From Aspidiotus rigidus (Eukaryota; Arthropoda; Insecta; Hemiptera; Diaspididae), in NCBI GenBank assembly GCA_035079385.1, contig JAVHKY010000001.1:10006501-10070500 (forward strand): DNA of 64,000 nt. Direction: 5' to 3'. The notes beneath the pieces were generated by a model. The model searched no databases and was not told where the DNA came from. It was given only the letters and a program-made list of their open reading frames with translations. The position numbers and the translations under genes were made by a program. How positions within the stretch are numbered: position 1 is the stretch's first letter; each line of letters begins with the position of its first letter. Shown piece by piece: positions 11,481 through 52,975 of the stretch.

Positions 11481-12506
11481 CGAAAATTTATCGCATGAAA
11501 ATATAAAGCAGAAAATGTATCGCAGACGAAAATTAATCGCAGACGTAAATTGATAGCACATTTATCGCACAGAAAAAAATTCAGCATAAGTAACTCGGAA
11601 AAAAAAAATCACGGTTTAAAAATGATTGAAAGTTCATGGTGTACAAAAACGGCAGAAATACGATTCCCCAATAAAGTAGCCGGTAAAAAATACTCATATC
11701 AACGAGTAAATACTAAAACATAATAATGAGGAATTCAATGTAAGGGGGAGAAATGAGGGAGTATCTTAAAAGTAAGAACATTGGAGGAAATTCAGGGGAG
11801 GGGGTTAAAATAAAATTAATTAATTTAAGTAAATAAAGCTGTCTAGAATAATTATGTCATGACGTGAATTTAATATTATGGGCTATGCCTCTTAAATACA
11901 CTAGTAGGGGTGTTTCCTCAGGACTTCTTCGTCCTCATCAGTATTACCATTATCAATGTCGTTTGTCATATCAACGTATCGCGCAACCAACCCCTTCAGT
12001 CTCCTAGCGCTGTCCAAATATTTCATTTTTTTCGGAAGAGGATTCCCCGCAATAACTTGTTCAGTAACCACCTCAATTATATTCTGTTCGCGATGAAGTG
12101 CTTCGAGGAACGTAAAAATATTGGGGTGGACTCGATCAAGGGTGGCCTCAAAGCCCGTATGCCAACCCTCCACACTGTTGTTTGTTTTCGGCATCGATTT
12201 CAGCGCACGCTCGTAGCAGTTCCACATTTCCAAAGGGAACTTCGGACGCCGTCGTCCCCTTCGGTGAGGCCTGCCTATCCACATATCCTCGAAATAAAGG
12301 AGAGCATCCTCGGCCTGTGCAGGGGTTATTCCGGCATCCCGACGCTTAGAGCGCTATCAAGATTACTGGAGACGCCGACCTCGAACGATTGAGTATTGAG
12401 TGGTAAAATTTTAGTGCGATTAATTTTCTGTACTATAAATTTTCATGGGATCAATTTTCGTCTGCGATACATTTTCTGCTATAAGTTTTCGTGCGATAAA
12501 TTTTCG
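11481..12506 (-). mobile_element. non-autonomous MULE with about 100-bp terminal inverted repeats
   Basis: The ends (11481-11580 and 12403-12506) are long imperfect inverted repeats built from short tandem units of the type CGAAAATTTATCGCA, GAAAATGTATCGCA and GACGAAAATTAATCGC. Between them lies a transposase C-terminal fragment. Long inverted ends plus this protein fit a Mutator-like element that lost most of its transposase. I could not settle the target duplication because the exact outer edge is unclear. Confidence 0.8.
11901..12353 (-). pseudogene. MULE transposase-associated C-terminal fragment
   Basis: An open stretch of about 150 codons on the - strand contains FEDMWIGRPHRRGRR, MWNCYERALKSMPKTNNSVE, GWHTGFEATLDRVHPNIFTF and LEALHREQNIIEVV. 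This is the conserved C-terminal block (NNSVEGWH...HPNI..FLEAL..EQ) of MULE-domain proteins common in arthropod genomes. The upstream catalytic region is absent; the frame opens after a TAG at 12354-12356. It is therefore a fragment trapped in a deleted element, not an active gene. Confidence 0.8.
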
Positions 12507-12676
12507 GGACATCGGTTGAATTATCTTCTACTGTCAAATTTTTTTACATTATGGATGCGGATAGAAGTGGAAATATGACAAAAAATATCCTGGAACGAGC
12601 GGGAATCGAACCCTAAGGCTGCCTTTTCTGGTTTGCATTCTCTAACTGTTTCCAGCATTTTCTTCTCTTCCCGCGG

Positions 12677-12960
12677 TTATGCGACTTCAAATATTACTTG
12701 ACCGTTGAGCTGTTCTTTATTGCAGTGTTTTTCAAACAGAGCCCTGCCATCTTTTTTTTTCCATGTTTCTTGCTCCGTTTTCCCGATGTTAAACTTCCTC
12801 CCAGTCTCACCTGTGTAGACACCTTCTCACTCTTCGCAACAAATCATTTACGATCCACTCAAGCTTACCTTGTTCTTTTCCTCCATCTGGTCATTGCTCA
12901 CCCGCTTCGCCAAGGGTGGGTTCTTATGAATACCTACCCACATTAACATCATAACCGCTA
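12677..12960 (-). pseudogene. Penelope-like element relic, GIY-YIG endonuclease part
   Basis: Read on the - strand, the sequence gives a cysteine-bearing stretch followed by GVYTGETGRKF, the GIY-YIG core of Penelope-like retroelements. FEKHCNKEQLNGQVIFEVA then runs to a TAA at 12677-12679. In-frame stops interrupt the part before the core. Reverse transcriptase is not recognisable here. Confidence 0.7.
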
Positions 12961-13120
12961 AACGCCCTGTTCACCTTGTTCGTGTACTTTTATTTTATAT
13001 ATATGGTACCGATCCGGAGTACTTTTTCACTGTGCTGTCCTGGGTTCCTTCTTTGCTTCCATTTTCCCTAAGTTCTTCCTCGCTTACACCTGTAGAGTGG
13101 CTTGCTGCGATCTACTTCGT

Positions 13121-13265
13121 AATCTCGATTTCTTTCCTCTTCTCTTCTTTGTTCTTCAGGAAAGAGATTGCTCGATAGCAGTAGACCTGATTCCCCGCTT
13201 ACTCGCGGCTGGGGTAGTGGTAGGAGTTATCATCGTTGATATTCTCATATACTGAAGACACCCTC
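13121..13265. repeat. direct repeat, right copy (uninterrupted)
   Basis: Nearly identical to 10648-10774 joined to 11183-11200, and lacks the 404-bp MITE. It continues into CCAGTGGAGAAGCCAATAAA, a Penelope-like tail sequence by appearance. Confidence 0.8.
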
Positions 13266-16200
13266 CAGTGGAGAAGCCAATAAATGCATACATAAAATTT
13301 TGCGACCTGTATTAACCTGCAATGATGAATTCGCATTTGTCTAATCATAACATGAATTTAGGAATGTGAGTATAAGAGCTGAAAATCTTCGTACAATCCA
13401 AGATGAAATTAAGAAATTTTGAAGAATTATGGCTTTAAATGCTGTACAGGAAAGTATCTTCCACCAGTAGAATCGTCGATGTAGGTCTTTATTTTACTGA
13501 GTAACAATTTCGATTGATTATGGAAAAAAGCGGGTATATTGCAAACCTCGGAACGCCATTTTACCCTCATTGTCTTCGGTAGAATCGACTAGACTGTTTC
13601 AGTTTTTGCAATCTTCTTAGTAAACGGCGACGCCAGCAAATATGTAACAAGTGTTGTTCGATCACGCGTCTAGTTGTCCGAAATACCCATAGTGAATTTT
13701 AAAGGCGATCATCAGCCTTTTGGATCCGCATTTCGTCACGGAATAAAATGTCGAAAGAGAAAAGATTTTTTTTTTTGAATAGCATTTGAAATTGAATAAA
13801 GTGGAAAAACATGGTAACGAATCGTCAGCATTTCTTTATCTTGAAATTGATTTTTCAACGGCCATTCAGATATTAGCCAGGCTCCAATCATTTCAGCGGA
13901 CGGTTTACGGAACGTGGAGCGTGTCTCGTATAACTTCTACGCGAACAATAGACCTGACGAACCTTCTACCTGTGATTTACAGTTTTTTCTACCCTTACAA
14001 ACCGTCACGGAACGGGAATCCGATAATAGCTGCCGTAACCTATTTCGTTGTTTTTTGTCCTGGAAATATTGTTTGGAATAAAAACGGTCTACAAAAAGAA
14101 AGTCTGCCCGGAGACAACAAAAATAGGTTTCGCCCACAAGTCAATGAAGAGATTTTAAAGGATTCTAATAAGAATTGTATACGAGTCAAAAAGGATAAAA
14201 GATGCTCCTGTAGAAATGAACACAGAAACAAAAATAAGAGAATACGAAATACACAGCATTTAGAAATTCGAGGCTCGTTTTGCGACAGAATAACGGTAAA
14301 GGTACAAGACTCGAGACGTTGTTTTTATAACATTTCGCCAGTTTTAAAAAGAGGGGTTGGAAAAGATTTTCTGTGGGTGAGGTTTAACAAGTGAACAGGT
14401 TCGAAGAATCGCCGATAAACGACAGTTCGCTGTTGCATTTTGAATTAACATGTGGCCCTTCGAGTAAGCTGTTGCTGGTATCGCCCTTCGCCGGGGTAAT
14501 TTCCGCGACCGTCGCTGTACGATCGGGGGCGTTTTTGTAAAACTCGTGTAACTTGACTCGCTATAGCGAAAAATCCGTTCCTGTCACAGGTTCTTGACAG
14601 GTATTAACGTACATACACATGTTTTTCGGAGCAAAGAATGCATTGTTTTTCGGCTGCGCACTACCCGCAGGTCTACCGGGTAAAGACTCCGAATAAGAAT
14701 CGAGAACCTGCCCGAAATAGGCATCCGATAAACTTATTAACGTATTTATTTCGACGGGTATATTCAGGACAAGACAACGACGGAATAATCGCGGGTTATC
14801 TTCTCTCCGAACGAGATGGCATAAATTCTGATTAAAATGAAGGAAACGTATAAGAGCGGTATCTTTAATACCGCCGCGGTGATTCCGTTATTGCTTTCTT
14901 TTTCACTGACGTTGGTATTTTTTATTATGTTATTATTTTTATGATACAACCTATCTATGGTATTATTAGACGCGGGGTGACTGCGTCCCGGTAGAACGTT
15001 GCTACTGTCTACTACTCCCGATATAACATACTGAGTTAATTGCTCCAAACGGTGATTTGCATTTAAATACGATAAAGTATTTCATTTTTTTCTTCCTCTC
15101 ATTTCGAAGAAAATGCAGAAGCGGCCGTTCTTTGGTCGCTACTCCACAACTTCTCATTTCTTCCTCTCCCACTTGCGCTCGATCGCTAGCTGCCTCTTTG
15201 GAAGTATAAATTATTTTAACAACCATTAATACGCATAAATTATTGAACGACTTTACGTGTCAGTTCATCAGTTGTTGCGCAGGGTTAAAAGTTGTTTACT
15301 AAACACTCGCAGGCATATAAGCCGAATGATGGAGCGAGACTAACAAACAGGGAGAAAAGGATTTACGAGAACGAAATAAAAACGATAGAAAATTAATTAA
15401 ATTTCACGTTTACAGAACGTATATGCGATACGTCATAGTCAAACTCGAAGCCGAATGAATGGTAAAGCCATATGAGGAATAGTGGGTTGAGAAGGTGGAG
15501 AGGGGCTTTCCGAGTATACGAGCCTCCGTTCGATAAACTATAGGAACTAGTTCAGAAACAGGCGCATTCGTACCGGACTGTACGAGTACGCGAGACTCGG
15601 ATTCGTAGAAGAAGCAAAAAAATAAACGGGAGATGCCTAATGGTAATTAGTGAATATGTTTTGACACTCGAATTCTACTTCTGGAAGCTTCGTGTGCGGA
15701 AAACGGGACACGATTTCTATAAAATTACAAATGTTATTAATGGCATACGAGTTTCTGATAGTATTTTTACCAATTAAAATCCAGACAAATTACACGAGCT
15801 GTTCCTCAATGACACATTGCGGAATAGTCCTCCAGGTCCAGTCGTGAGTTCTCCTTTCTATCTACCATCGGATTTTGTATAATAGTGCAGAACAGGAGAC
15901 GAGGCTGCGACTTGTTTTGAAGGAGATAGGGGTATTTTTTTTCTTATCTCTTCAAAGGGGCACTGAAAATATTTTACTACTAAATAAACACACTCTGAAA
16001 TTGTCCATTAAATATTCTTGCTAAAATGAGATCTTCTTAATATTTCCTTCATAATGGGAGGGCTTTGGCAGTCATTTGTTTTCTTTTGTCCTCAAGCTTG
16101 AACTTTTCAGGTCCGGGCACCGGTCTTTATTGCATCCAAAGGACCGCTTTAAGATGAGGGGCTTTTAACTAGCAAATCTTAAGGTATACTGGAACAGGGT

Positions 16201-16319
16201 GCGGAAAAATTTTCGCGAAAAATTATCCATCTGAAGGGAGTCCGGTCGGAAAGAGTGCGAGGAAAAGAAGTAGTAAGATCCAAACTTGACGAAATCTGCT
16301 TGCAGCGGATCATTCAGTG
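13266..16319. other. noncoding stretch, nothing identified
   Basis: It contains the longest open frame of the window (13786-14394, +), but that frame starts at TTG and has no ATG in 202 codons, so I do not call it a gene. 14400-14560 is GC-richer than its surroundings. No repeat structure or RNA gene was found. Confidence 0.4.
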
Positions 16320-16610
16320 CATATCGATATTGACCCTGTTAGAGTAGGCGAGCTAGAGGAATTCAGGTCTCTTCAGATAAAAGATAGTACCCTGATTCAT
16401 GGGAGTCTACCAGGGGATTTTGGACCGATACGGTTTCATCACTGAGATATCGATGTTGACCCTGTGAGAGTATAGGCCAGCTATTTGATGGTAGAGACCT
16501 CTTTTATGAAATCGTCATTCTCTAGAGGAATTCGGGTGTTGTTAGATAAAAGATGGAAGTCTACCAGACGATTTTGGACTGGTATGATTTCATCACTGGG
16601 TTCTCTTGCC
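16320..16610. repeat. degenerate tandem duplication
   Basis: ATATCGATATTGACCCTGT...GAGAGTA, CTAGAGGAATTC, AAAAGAT, GTCTACCAG and TTTCATCACTG each occur twice in the same order (first copy about 16320-16444, second about 16447-16602). The two units have diverged and the second is longer. Confidence 0.65.
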
Positions 16611-17039
16611 CAGCATCAACAGCTGCTTATTGTATTGTAAACTAAATGTGCTTCTGCAGAACTAGTGATGTTTAATAGCTCTGGAAGGATTTCGCAACTC
16701 TCTTCATTCAGTTTATTTCATATGTCCTTTCGAACCCCACACTAAATTTGAGATTTGCGTGATCTTGAGACTGCGCTGCGGTATATATGTCAGCCTTACC
16801 CTCAGCGTCGGAGCGTGAGGATATAAGAGATACTGGTGGTGGTGAGTACGTAAAGCAAAGTAGCCTAGTGTATGAATATACGCAAAAGAACTTCCATAAG
16901 CAATAGCCTGAGATTTTTATGCCATGAGGTAGGTGTGGCCTTGACTTAGGTACTTAAGATAGCATCATCAATGAAACATGATCTCCATTTTTTGAGCTGA
17001 AGAAAGTACTGAATAATATTTTTTTATCAACTCTCAGTC

Positions 17040-18215
17040 TTGATAACGATGTCGCCGCGCAGGATGAGATGGTCTCCTCCTAGCGTGTTTGTCCTGAATT
17101 CCAGTGTTTATGGCTGAGGTGTAATCAACAATGAGCTGCTGTTGACCGTTTCTTGTAGTCCAAGTGATCTAGTTACTTGTGTTTGCAATACTAGAACCAT
17201 TATTTTCAAACCAGTCATCTATCCTATAGTTCCGGTCGCTGTATCTGTTGGCAACAGTATACCAAGACATCAAAGTTAGCATTTTGCGAACGGACAAAAG
17301 ATGGGTCTCCTCTCTCGTGATATCAATGTAGATATCTCAAAGGATGACTTGGTCTCATGCATGACTTATCAGCTCCAAATTTCAGCATTTACAGCTGTTG
17401 TTGCAGTGTAATCAACAATAGACTGCTGTGGTCGTCTCTTTGCAGTCCAAGTGATCTGATAACTTACTTTTGCAATACTGAAGTCATTGTCCTCTAACCT
17501 GTCATACATGTGTAACTTATGGTTCCAGTCGTTGTATCTGCTGGCTACAGCAATACTAGGAATCTGGATATCAAAGTCACCTTTGTGTGAACTGGCAGGT
17601 ATTCTTCTATAACGGTCAAAGTATTACCCATTAGTTGATTTGGAGATAGTTTGGTGACAGGGTCGTCTCTCTTATGTGGCGAACCTTGGCAAAAGTTGTT
17701 GGAGGATAAGTTGGTCTCATTTAAGACTTACCAGTTCTAAATTGTAGTATTTACGGGCTACGGCTGCAGTGTAATCAATAGTGGACTGTTGTTGACTGTT
17801 TGATTGTTGTAGTCCAAAAGATCTAGCTACTTTTGATCGCAATACTACAGCCACTATTTTCCAACCAGTCGTCTACCTTAATATTTACTTATGGTCGCCG
17901 TAGCCTTTTCCAGCACAAGAGCCTATTTTTTTTCGATTTTTTATGTTGAGTACCTTTGCACAAATAAAATTCCAAGTTCTCAACAAAAGTACTAGGAATA
18001 TGGGCATTAAAGTCAGAACTAACAGGCATTCTTCGAGTATAGTCAAGGTATTACCCGGATAACGATGGGGATATCATAATGTGTGTAAACATGGGAGGAT
18101 ATTGGTCTCCTTCAAGACTCCCCAACCGTAGACTGTTGTGCACCATTTCTTGCAGTCAAAGTTATCTGGTTATTTTGTTTGCTATTTTCTGACCAGTCGT
18201 ATATGGAGTTAATTT
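17040..18215. repeat. degenerate tandem array, about 3.5 units of 290-370 bp
   Basis: Units begin near 17040, 17330, 17690 and 18085. Each has, in order, GG(A)TGA...TTGGTCTC, a block like CAGTGTAATCAACAATAGAC, GCAGTCCAAGTGATCT, TTTGCAATACT, CCAGTCGTCTA, TGGTTCCAGTCGTTGTATCT and TATTACC. The last unit is truncated. No open frame spans the units; origin is unknown. Confidence 0.65.
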
Positions 18216-21200
18216 GCTTCAATAAATTATAATTTGTAAGTCCTCTAAGTACCTATTATGTCAAGGCCACTTTTATCTCAGGTGTCATTCGGGGTCCAAA
18301 ATTTTGTAGACCCTCAAATCATTACTTTGCCCTACCCTTTTTATGTCTTTTGCATTGTTATAGAACTCGACGAAAACGAGTCTTATGTGTAAATTCTGTT
18401 GATAGTTGTGATACATTTTTGGAACCAGAGTTCATTTTTTCGCAGTTTGTCAACAAAGGCCTGGCCTGCAAGTTACGTTTATGAGAGGGAATGGGTACGG
18501 AGTAAGGCACCTAAACTCCTGTAGGGGGAAGAAGCTGGACTTGTAAATAAATCGTTCTTAGCTCCAGGGTATGGGCTAACTTTCTTGGTATTGTACTGCA
18601 CGAAGATCATTACTGTAATCCAATTATTATACGGATTACACAACACTCTTGATCACTACAGAAAGTACGTATTTGTTCTCGGTGCCTGGAGTTTCTTCGT
18701 ACTCTCCCCCTCGTAGTTTGTGTCATCTAAGCCTAAATACATCGAGGTGGAATCGGCTAATCGGATTTCGTTCAGAAGTATGGTTTCTTAACGACTTTAT
18801 TTCTTCGACTGGCAGCTTATATGGGTGCACCGCGTTCGCATTGAAACTCGACTTGGGATTCTTGCGCGTAGTATTCATAATAATACTCACCAGCTCTCGT
18901 GAAATTATTAGTACGTCTACAGTGTAGAAACACATAGATAAAAGGAGTATAGATAAGAGAAGAATAATAACAACGAAGAAAAACTCGTCGGAAAGTTGTA
19001 ATTCTGCGGTAGCAATGTATAACAATATAAGCGGATAATACGGCGAGCAACAGCACCGCCTCCGCCGAAGCGTGTGTTCAAGAAACACGCGTTCGTGGTC
19101 AGAATGATCAAAGTTTTTTTTATGTCCTCATACACAGGTATTAGAGCTATAGATAGGGTACGTGCACATTTGGACATGGAGTGATGTTCGTCTCCGTTTT
19201 TGTTTTTTTTTCCTCTTCAGTCGAGTTCTCGTCATTCGTCTTCTTCGCTACGACAGAAATTCTTGTATGGTAAAATCTTCTCGACGTTGTGGCTCAAAAC
19301 CAAAATCTTATAGGCTAAATGCAGCGTGTGTGCACTTTTTTTTCCTCTCTTTCTCTTCAATATCATTAATTCTAAACCAGTTTCCATTACCGCGGGACCA
19401 ACCCCATGGTGTAATTCACGCACGTACTCGCATTCATTACTTAGAAAGGAGAAACTGCTAGAGGAAAGAGGAACGAACAGAAGTAATACCTTTTTTTTTT
19501 TTTTTTTCATTAAATCGCGTAATTATTTTCCGTCTATAAGTTATTCTTTCATCTTTGAGACGACACGAGCGAAAATTTGAACGGAAAACGTCGAACCGAA
19601 CTTGCAATTACGGTTGCATAGAATTAACTTCATGTCAAGGCGTGCCAACGCTTCGCAGATGTATTTGATCGTGACAAGTTTCGTCTTGTATGACGTTTTT
19701 ATGACAAGGGACTGGCCATGAATGATTTGATCGTCTTGTCGCACAAATTCTCGGAGGCGACATTGCGAAAATTTTGAACGATGGGGTCTATCTTTGTCTG
19801 ATACGTCGCTTACTATCCTCTGTTTTATGAGCGTTTAAATTCGGGGTAGGGGGCAGGGAAGTGCCCCTTGTACCGACCTTTTGCTAACAAATTCAGAGCC
19901 CTTTCACACACTAACATTTTGATTTGGATGCTAAGTAGATTTCTTCCAATTCAAGACTGGATCAAAGGTGAGAGCAATTTAAAGATATGGATCTCAGGGA
20001 TACGTGGACATCATTTTGAATGGGGTGAAGTCTGCAGCGATACATTTGTCGCTGTACGTTGATGACCTCATTTCACGCCAAAAAACTTGGAACTTGAAGG
20101 CAAGCGCAGCTATCAGCTGGTGACTTGATCCTGTTCAAGACGTAGTCCCGTTTTCTTGCGTTTGCCATTCGTTGAATTTAAGGACCTAAGATATTACGAG
20201 TTTCATTTCTTTTGTTGACTCATCACTTCGTCCTCGATCGATACTGGATCTTGCGCTTCGGCTTTTGTCGGTGCATTAGCTTTCTTCTTTCCAACTAGTC
20301 CTTTGACGTTCACATTTTCGTACGGTACCCGATTTGTATTTTGGTGACAATATTGGTTTTCTGAAGGTGCGAGGAAGACTTCGGCTCGCCTTTCATACCA
20401 GCCATAAGTTTTACGGAGGGCTATACGACTGGAAAGAGAGCACGAATCGAAATAAAGAAATAAAATAAGAAAATGAATCATAAAATTAAAGAAAAAGAAA
20501 AGGAGCAAAACGAGGATCAAGAGACCGAATTTTTTTTTTCTTCTTTACTGTTTCGAATTTATTAAACTTACGGAATCAGACCTCCGAAAAAAAAACGAGA
20601 CCCTATCTCGATTTATTTTCCACTTAAAAGGCATCTAAACGAGACGCATATAAATGGTAATAAAAATACCTAGCTGAACTCCATTAGCGCTCATTCGAAG
20701 AACAGCGAGATTTTATAGGAGACTAATAATGAATTTATGCTACCCTTATAAATGTAGATCATACTACGGAAAAGGTCGAGGACTAGAAGGGGGGGGGGAG
20801 TCTGTCGGTAATTACAATGACTTATCTTCTACGTACAAACACTTTAATAAAATTGTCCAATACATGTTGCTAAGTTCTTTTCGACTTTTTATTACGTAGC
20901 TAATTATGTCGAGGTACAAGAATCACGTCTGCGAATTGCGTGATTATGTCGCCTATATACAAACTTAACACATATTTCAAATCTACTCGTTTATTGCGAC
21001 CAACAATAAAATTCGTGCTCAGTATTTCATATGAAATTATACCGACGAGAATGAGTGATATCGGAATAGCGTGCGCAAAAAAATGCGTTATGAACGAAGT
21101 GCACAACTGAGAGCAAGGAAAACGATTGGTATTGAAGCCGGGGAATTGAAGACTGTCCTCACCTCACGCATGATTCAAAATCAAATGTTGTTGAGAACAA

Positions 21201-21265
21201 CTTAAAAAGTCGTCATTTGTCGCTATATTTTTTCTAAAATACGATTTTCTGTTTCTGTTATCCAG
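18216..21265. other. noncoding stretch before the first visible fng exon
   Basis: AT-rich, with T runs near 19490-19507 and 20530 and a G run at 20790-20799. I searched by eye for the conserved Fringe segments that should precede the DxD motif and did not find them, so this is probably intron. Confidence 0.4.
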
Positions 21266-50885
<29,620 letters not shown>

Positions 50886-51483
50886 CAAACGATAGACGAA
50901 GGAACGATTTTTGATCGATATTGTCTATGATAGTTCTTGCTCAATTTTGGTCCTCTCGTCCTCGTGTACCGCTGTAGAAGGAAAGCGGAAGCTCAAAGGA
51001 TTTTCTACTGCATTTTTACCTTCTTATTTATCTCATTACTTATCATAAGGATCGAGTGCAACGAAAGTCTGAATTCGATTTTCTCTTGCAATATACAGTC
51101 ATATTATCATTTAAGCATTATTCGAATGTACAGAAAACACGATTATTTTACCGATACCGGTAATTAAAACTCATTTCTCGAACATGTATACTTCGCGCAT
51201 TTTTATCGGGGGATTTTTTTTTTTAAATTTATTATTATTATTTTTAAAAAAATTGATCAATAATGTTTCAACGAATGTGTTGGATTACATTCATTTTACC
51301 ACTAATTTACAAGACGATGTATACGATTTTCATGGTTAAGTATATTAAGCTTTTAATATAAACGACTGTGATAATTCTATTCATAAGTTGCCTCTTCGTG
51401 TCTCAGCTCTCGTACGAGAGCTGAATCGAACTCCTTTGAGAAGCCTGTAGTTTACGAAGTCGTATGCGTAGGCTTGCAATAAA
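50886..51483 (+). other. probable fng 3' UTR with candidate AATAAA signal
   Basis: Noncoding AT-rich sequence follows the fringe stop. The first clear AATAAA hexamer I noted is at 51478-51483, about 600 bp after the stop. Without transcript data the true cleavage site is uncertain, because other AT-rich signals occur further on. Confidence 0.35.
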
Positions 51484-52785
51484 GGTATCTATCCTGATTA
51501 ACGGGGTTCACATAATTTTGACATTTGGAAACGTTATTTTCTCATGATACCTCTCTGAATTCGTAATTACTTCGAGACATACATTATACGAGTCTGGGTT
51601 GGTGAGAAATAATTAGAAAGACATCATTTTATTCATCAAAAATGTTAATTTTTCGTTTTACATAATTATTGTTAGTGCTATACCTAATTTTTTCTTTTTC
51701 TTTTGTAATTATTTACGAGTAAAAGGTAGTCATATGTATTACTGTGTAATATAGGTACAAGTTTTGTTTCTCAATTTTCTTTATCAAATATACGAGCAGT
51801 TCTGTTGTTGAATGTAATATTTCGTATATACGTGCCTACTTCTGTCAGAGGATACTCGGATATAATATGAGTTTTGTACCCGTGGTATATCATCGGCTCT
51901 TGACAGCTTTTATTTCCTATAGGTGGCTTCGAACCAAAGATTGACTAGAATCAATTAAGTTTTCATGAGGTATTGCATCGATACTTATAGTTCAAAATTA
52001 TACGGATAAAAAGAGATAAAATCACGTAGAGAAATAAGTAACGGAGTCTCGTCGATTGTTAGCCGTTCCGAACTCGATGAATTCGCCAGCGTACCAACTT
52101 TTTCTTTTTTCGAAATAATTGTCACGTTGTAGATACAGCTTACTAGTAATAAAATTTCTTCGTTGGAAGTTCGTACGCGAAGTTTCGCTTCGTTAGGGTT
52201 TCTCGATTTGCGAGTTTTATTTCTTCCAGCAGCGTTACCGCAGCGTCACGTCGAGTATCAACTTTTTAATTAGAACTTTCGACGTCTGCAAACCCATATG
52301 CAGCTACGTTTCAGTCGTGAAAGCTATATTTGTCGTCCACTGATTCTGTGAATATAGTTTTTGAGTAAAAATTTGAAAAATTTTTCAATGAACAAGTACT
52401 TACCCAGTAGCTGAATTGATAAACTGGCATCTACAGACTGAAAGTTGGTTTTTCATCATCTATTTCAGGAGATGTCACGATCTCTATTTTAATGAATGAA
52501 ATAGCCTAGATCGGACTTTGAATTATTTTTTCAGTGGTTTTTTCCCCGAACGGGCGATCACACTGAAGAAGTTTAGGGGGGGGGGGGGGAAATCGAATAT
52601 TTTCTCTCGTAAGAACTCATAATAATACCAAATGTTTTCAACTTCAACTAGGTAATGGAACAAAAATTTTCTCGAGTTGTTCTTCGGATCGTCCTGTGCA
52701 GATTTGTGATCTTCCTTTGCATTACTTGCGTTCTGTCGTTAGTTCGGCACTTTTTTCTTGATATCCAACTGTGCTTCCCGAATTC
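51484..52785. other. downstream flank, nothing identified
   Basis: AT-rich noncoding sequence after fng, with a G run at 52577-52589. No protein or repeat ends were recognised. Confidence 0.4.
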
Positions 52786-52975
52786 CTGGCACGGATCCAC
52801 GAGGGAGAGAGAATTCACCCCCCCCCCCCAAAAAAAAAAAAAAAAAAAAAAAAAAAACAAAAACAACAACAACAACAAAACATTTGTAGTATCGAAGAAA
52901 ATGTAAAAAAAAAAAGTCCTTTAGACTTTTTTCGGATTATTTCCCCTCCCAAAGTGATTGTTTGGAACCGTGCCT
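52786..52975. mobile_element. second copy of the GCGGATCCA hAT-like MITE, inverted
   Basis: The ends CTGGCACGGATCCA and TTGGAACCGTGCC are diverged versions of those at 43577-43772, and the interior AAGTGATTGTTTGG with TTTCCCCTCCC matches that element in reverse. CGAATTC flanks both sides (52779-52785, 52976-52982). A long C-then-A run fills the middle. Confidence 0.82.

Noticed and set aside
12598..12665. tRNA gene suggested by GGGTTCGATTCCCGC (box B-like) on the - strand
   Set aside because: The 5' half does not pair into an acceptor stem or cloverleaf, and the site directly follows the Penelope-like reading frame, so it is more likely part of that element.
13786..14394. 202-codon open frame on the + strand, the longest in the window
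   Set aside because: It starts at TTG, contains no ATG in its whole length, has no recognisable domain and no supporting splice context.
14395..14600. 52-codon GC-richer - strand frame, considered as an exon
   Set aside because: No splice signals or recognisable family; it could be chance in a locally GC-rich patch.
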